Assembly (NCBI GenBank): GCA_022424925.1
Contig: JAKMGM010000082.1
Coordinates: forward strand, 1-9,073
Length of the DNA stretch: 9,073 nucleotides
Source: Candidatus Poseidoniaceae archaeon
GTDB taxonomy: Archaea; Thermoplasmatota; Poseidoniia; Poseidoniales; Poseidoniaceae
Direction of reading: 5' to 3'
Both the position numbers and the translations under genes were made by a program. Position 1 is the first letter of the stretch. The number at the start of each line of letters is the position of its first letter. The notes below the pieces were generated by a model that was not told the origin of the DNA, made no database searches, and worked only from the letters and a program-made list of their open reading frames with translations. Shown here one piece after another: positions 6,133 to 9,073 of this stretch.

Positions 6133-8061
6133 TCAAAAGGCTTTGATTGCATCCTCATGGAGCGTCAACAAGTTACGTAGTTTGACCTTCATCGATGGCG
6201 TAAGCATATCGTTGTCAGTCGTCCACTCTACAGGGTCAAGAATGATGTTTGCTGCACGCTCATAGCCTTTCCATGCTGGTGCTTGCATGTTCTTCTCTCG
6301 GAGCTCATTCAGCAACCAGGCACGAGTAGATTCACGCGCACAGATGTCTGCGTTGCTTCCGGATGCATCCACGCCAGCACTGCCGAGTGCGGTCTTGAGA
6401 GCGTCCATGTTCGGGTGAACAATGAGGTACGTTTTGAGCATGTTTCGACCGTCGAGTACCGCTTGTTCAACCAGCGGTGAAAGTTTGAGGTTCTCTTCCA
6501 GCGGAGCTGGGGAGACATACTTTCCATTTTCAAGTTTGAATTGACTCTTGACACGGCCGGTGATAGAGAGGAACCCATCAGACGACAGTTTACCCAAGTC
6601 ACCGGTACGGAACACGCCTGGCTCCATGAGGACTTCTTTGGTTGCTGCTTCATTGTTCCAGTATCCTTGCATGACGTTTGGTCCGTGGACGATGATTTCG
6701 CCTTCATCCGGTCGGTCTGGGTCGTCCCATGCATCGGTATCGATGGTGACCTTCACGCCGTTAGCAACTCGACCTACGCAGCGTAGTTTCGAAGTGCCTG
6801 GTCCTGCCCATCCGTTGGCAGCAACAAGCGGTGAGGTTTCAGTGAGGCCGTAGCCTTCGTAGCAGCTGAATCCAACTTGTTGGATAAACGCAGCAACGTC
6901 AGGTGAGAGCGCAGCCGCACCGGACATACAGAAACGGATATTGCCTCCGAATCGGGCACGCACTTTGGACCAAACGAGTTTGTCGTAGAACTTGTCAAAG
7001 AAGCCGGTAGCAGGAACTGCATCGCATTCAACGCCAGCCTTTTCAATTCGCTTTGCAGCAGATTTCTTGGCTTTACCAATCAAGAATTTCTTGACGCCGG
7101 TCGCTTCCTCAAATTGGCTGTTAACCCGGTCATAGAACTTGTTCCAAACCCGAGGAACGGCAAGCAAAACTGCAGGTTTAATCTCAATACATTCATCTGC
7201 AATTCGAGTAATTTCGGAAATGAGGTTGATGTGGACACCACACCGTATCATCCAGTGCAGGTCAAACGTACTTCCAAAGGAGTGAGCCCATGGCAGGAAC
7301 GCAGCGTTTTTGTCACCGACATAAACCTTGAATGCTGATTGAACGCACAGTACATTGGAGAGCGTGTTCCAGTTGGTAAGCATTACACCCTTTGGGTTAC
7401 CTGTGGTTCCAGAGGTGTAGATCAGCGTATTGAGTGCGAACGGATCGTCTGCAACTTCAAACGTGTTTTCACTGGCTCGGCCAGCAGCCACAAAGTCGGC
7501 CCATCCGTGAACATCAATACCTTCTGGCGGCAACTCGTTTGCAGGTTCATCACCAAGTAAAACAACACCGCACTTCGGCCATGCAGCAGCATCATCTGGT
7601 AGGTGCTTGACGAGTTTGTCAAGGATGGCCGTGTTGGCTACTGCAAGCATTGAGGGGGTTGAATCGTTGAGAATATATGCCCACTCATCGCCGTGTTGGT
7701 GGGTGTACATTGCGGTGTATGCAGCACCGATGCCGTTAGCACCGTACGCCATCGCAGCCCATTCCACACTGTTGTCCAGAATCAATGCAACACGTTCGCC
7801 TGCCTCAACACCAACATCCGCCAGTTGTTGACCGACCGCTGTTGCTAATTCGCCGAATTCGCTGTATGTGAGGTGGACTCGCGATGCGCCCTTAGCGGGG
7901 ATGTATCCGAAGCACTTGTGGTCGCCAAATCGTCCAACGCTGGTCATCAGCATTTGGTAGACCGTTCGGGGGTCATCGCCTTCGGGTTTCACCCATTGTC
8001 GGTCGTCCGGTTGTCGTTCCCATGCCATCTGCAGTTCTGCCATGTACACTAAGTGTGGCAT
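6133..8061 (-). CDS. Long-chain fatty acyl-CoA synthetase (AMP-forming)
   Basis: A 642-residue member of the ANL adenylate-forming superfamily, which joins a fatty acid to CoA through an acyl-adenylate. Seen in order: the phosphate-binding loop IYTSGTTGNPKG at 214-225; the FLPWAHSFGS segment at 255-264; the adenine-binding YGLTETSP at 404-411; RTGDLG with ribose-binding Asp488; the hinge motif GRVKSQFKLENGKYVSP from 502; and the C-terminal LTPSMKVKLRNLL with the presumed catalytic lysine at 625. Total length and the KLENGKYVSP motif favour the long-chain (FadD/ACSL-like) branch over acetyl-CoA synthetases. No signal peptide or clear membrane helix is seen. It starts 27 bases after the glycosylase stop on the same strand, so the two are likely co-transcribed. 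The ATG at 8061 is used; an in-frame ATG six codons later (8043) is an alternative, and neither has a clear ribosome site. Chain-length preference cannot be read from sequence. The nearby fused mutase also handles acyl-CoA. Confidence 0.93.
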   Translation of the reverse strand: MPHLVYMAELQMAWERQPDDRQWVKPEGDDPRTVYQMLMTSVGRFGDHKCFGYIPAKGASRVHLTYSEFGELATAVGQQLADVGVEAGERVALILDNSVEWAAMAYGANGIGAAYTAMYTHQHGDEWAYILNDSTPSMLAVANTAILDKLVKHLPDDAAAWPKCGVVLLGDEPANELPPEGIDVHGWADFVAAGRASENTFEVADDPFALNTLIYTSGTTGNPKGVMLTNWNTLSNVLCVQSAFKVYVGDKNAAFLPWAHSFGSTFDLHWMIRCGVHINLISEITRIADECIEIKPAVLLAVPRVWNKFYDRVNSQFEEATGVKKFLIGKAKKSAAKRIEKAGVECDAVPATGFFDKFYDKLVWSKVRARFGGNIRFCMSGAAALSPDVAAFIQQVGFSCYEGYGLTETSPLVAANGWAGPGTSKLRCVGRVANGVKVTIDTDAWDDPDRPDEGEIIVHGPNVMQGYWNNEAATKEVLMEPGVFRTGDLGKLSSDGFLSITGRVKSQFKLENGKYVSPAPLEENLKLSPLVEQAVLDGRNMLKTYLIVHPNMDALKTALGSAGVDASGSNADICARESTRAWLLNELREKNMQAPAWKGYERAANIILDPVEWTTDNDMLTPSMKVKLRNLLTLHEDAIKAF

Positions 8062-8088
8062 TAAGCACTTGAAGGGTTCGCCGGTTCT

Positions 8089-8874
8089 TCATTGAGAATT
8101 CGTATTGAGTACGGCAATGACGTTTTCACGCCAATCAGCACCGTCGTTGCGGTTAGCAAGCGGACTTGCAGGGCTTGGGTGCCAACAGGTATCGATACGA
8201 ATTCGACGGCCGCTTCGACTGATGCCTTCGCCGCTTTTGCCAGCCTTCAACGCTAATCGAGCTCGTTGTTCAGCGTACTTACCGACTCCTATAACCCGAG
8301 TGATGTTCATGATATCGAGTACGTCGAGTAGATGCTCGTCGCACGCTGCAAGGATTGGGTTCATCACGGCGGAAGGAAGAGTGTTTGGCGTTATGTTTCG
8401 CCCGGTCTCGCCCAGCAAAAGAAGTGGGCAATGATTGACAATGAATATATTCTCAAACGTTGTTTGTGCCGATCCGTAATGCTGCTCCATGAGATTCCAC
8501 AGTCTGGTTCCGGAGATTTCTTGCCGTTCAAGCGACATGCCAACGATTGGCCTCTTTGGATGCGCATTTGCAGGTGTTTCCAATTCTTTGGCTTTGATTT
8601 GAAGAAACGATTGGGCAACTTCAGTTGCACCGAACGGAACGCCAGTTTGCGCCATTCCCCAAGGCCCAGGATTCATTCCAAGCAGAAGCGTATGGCTGCC
8701 GAGGTTTCCCCATTTACGCAAGAATTGTTCATGGTGAGGCCATGCATAATCGAGTGGGTTCGTCGCATGAGCGACACTGGTTTTTTTCTCAAGCACTGGA
8801 ATGGCAGCATCACACTGTGACGACAGGCGTCGAGCAGCTTCAATCAAGCGCTCGACTACGTCGTTTTCGGCCAT
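8089..8874 (-). CDS. smug1: SMUG1-type uracil-DNA glycosylase (UDG family 3)
   Basis: Removes uracil, and in this family often 5-hydroxymethyluracil, from DNA as the first step of base excision repair. The 261-residue protein carries the family's active-site loop GMNPGPWGMAQTGVPFG at 66-82, with Asn68 matching the catalytic Asn85 of human SMUG1; FIVNHCPLLLL at 144-154, with Asn147 at the base-recognition position; a GRNITP segment; VIGVGKYAEQRARLAL at 194-209; and WHPSPASPLAN at 231-241, with His232 matching the catalytic His239. From memory, these blocks closely resemble animal SMUG1 in order and sequence, the main visible change being Trp in place of Phe after NPGP. The ATG at 8872-8874 is chosen because GGAGAGGT lies just upstream. 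A GTG at 8904, ten codons earlier, overlaps the preceding stop as GTGA and is an alternative translationally coupled start. The gene follows a surface-protein gene and precedes the acyl-CoA synthetase, neither of which suggests a repair partner. Confidence 0.93.
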   Translation of the reverse strand: MAENDVVERLIEAARRLSSQCDAAIPVLEKKTSVAHATNPLDYAWPHHEQFLRKWGNLGSHTLLLGMNPGPWGMAQTGVPFGATEVAQSFLQIKAKELETPANAHPKRPIVGMSLERQEISGTRLWNLMEQHYGSAQTTFENIFIVNHCPLLLLGETGRNITPNTLPSAVMNPILAACDEHLLDVLDIMNITRVIGVGKYAEQRARLALKAGKSGEGISRSGRRIRIDTCWHPSPASPLANRNDGADWRENVIAVLNTNSQ

Positions 8875-8878
8875 CTCA

Positions 8879-8886
8879 ACCTCTCC
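8879..8886 (-). promoter_or_regulatory. Ribosome binding site deciding the glycosylase start
   Basis: On the minus strand GGAGAGGT ends 4 bases before the ATG at 8874, a good Shine-Dalgarno match and spacing. It favours that ATG over the upstream GTG at 8904. Confidence 0.6.
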
Positions 8887-8900
8887 GTAGGAAGAGGCCT

Positions 8901-9073
8901 TCACGCATCGTCGAATCGACGAGAAGCAGCCATGAAACCAACGGTCATGGCGACCATTGTACCCAATGCGCCAAGCGCTGGAATGGATTCATCATCGGTC
9001 GAGGATGTTTCATTGCCGCCGGTTTCTCCGCCGGTTTCTCCGCCAGTATTGTTACCGCCGGTTTCTCCGCCAG
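8901..9073 (-). CDS. C-terminal end of a secreted, membrane-anchored surface protein (5' part outside window)
   Basis: Only the last 56 residues are visible. They begin with a Thr/Gly linker built from TGGE and TGGN units, go on through an acidic stretch (NETSSTDDESIP), then a hydrophobic segment ALGALGTMVAMTVGFMAA of about 18 residues, and end SRRFDDA. The order of flexible linker, short motif (here SIPALG), hydrophobic helix and Arg pair is the layout of C-terminal sorting or anchoring signals of surface proteins such as PGF-CTERM in archaea and LPXTG in bacteria. It does not match either motif literally. The stop at 8901-8903 lies 26 bases before the glycosylase ATG and overlaps the alternative GTG, so the two genes are probably co-transcribed. 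The function of the missing ectodomain is unknown. Confidence 0.8.
   Translation of the reverse strand, partial: GGETGGNNTGGETGGETGGNETSSTDDESIPALGALGTMVAMTVGFMAASRRFDDA
9015..9073 (-). repeat. Short tandem repeat coding TGGE units
   Basis: On the plus strand GCCGGTTTCTCC recurs as a 12-base unit three times, with a diverged 15-base unit (GCCAGTATTGTTACC) between copies and further partial copies at both ends; it continues past the window edge. It encodes TGGE/TGGNN linker units. Near-identical DNA copies suggest recent slippage, so unit number may vary between strains. Confidence 0.8.

Noticed and set aside
6309..6734. Minus-strand 141-codon frame suggesting a second gene or frameshift within the acyl-CoA synthetase
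   Set aside because: The synthetase frame is continuous with all motifs in order, so this is an out-of-frame shadow.
8045..8055. Palindrome ACACTAAGTGT near the acyl-CoA synthetase start
   Set aside because: It lies inside the coding sequence between two possible start codons and is short; no second copy supports an operator.
8105..8820. Plus-strand open frames of 109 and 162 codons opposite the glycosylase
   Set aside because: They are antisense to a strongly conserved enzyme and have no recognisable domain.

Overview
The window most likely comes from a planktonic marine archaeon of the Poseidoniales (Marine Group II, Thermoplasmatota). This is inferred, not proven. It rests on the very large surface protein made of long Asp/Gly-rich thrombospondin type 3 repeats (DGDGYGDN style, typical of that group), a second secreted protein ending in a Thr-Gly linker plus hydrophobic anchor plus Arg pair, dense gene packing, and AT-rich boxes about 27 bases before a start codon that look like archaeal TATA boxes of nearly leaderless transcripts. 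No rRNA, tRNA or ribosomal gene is present to confirm it.

Layout, right to left, since almost everything is on the minus strand: the 3' end of a surface-anchored protein with TGGE repeats (8901-9073, cut by the window edge); a SMUG1-type (family 3) uracil-DNA glycosylase (8089-8874); a long-chain acyl-CoA synthetase (6133-8061). These three are separated by 26-27 bases and may form one operon. A small plus-strand gene (5868-6125) encodes a predicted winged-helix protein and converges on the ligase with a 7-base gap. It diverges, across a 108-base region, from a soluble twin-ATPase ABC-F protein (4083-5759). Next come a 1087-residue cell-surface protein with 19 Ca2+-binding type 3 repeats, one transmembrane helix and a cytoplasmic coiled coil (757-4020), and the N-terminal 234 residues of an IcmF-type fused B12-dependent acyl-CoA mutase (1-702, cut by the window edge).

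The genes do not form an obvious single pathway. Acyl-CoA chemistry appears twice (acyl activation and B12-dependent carbon-skeleton rearrangement), which fits a heterotroph degrading lipids or branched and odd-chain acids. The repeat proteins belong to the cell surface; the glycosylase and the ABC-F protein are housekeeping or stress functions. Three of the families (SMUG1, ABC-F, fused IcmF) are better known from bacteria or eukaryotes than from archaea, so the window has a patchwork, probably transfer-derived character. I found no CRISPR array, transposon, RNA gene or phage module, and no clearly new multi-gene system. The most unusual structures are inside the repeat protein: regular alternation of Cys-bearing and Cys-free repeats, and one repeat in which a conserved aromatic pair is swapped for a Cys pair. 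There is no gene-free stretch over 300 bases.
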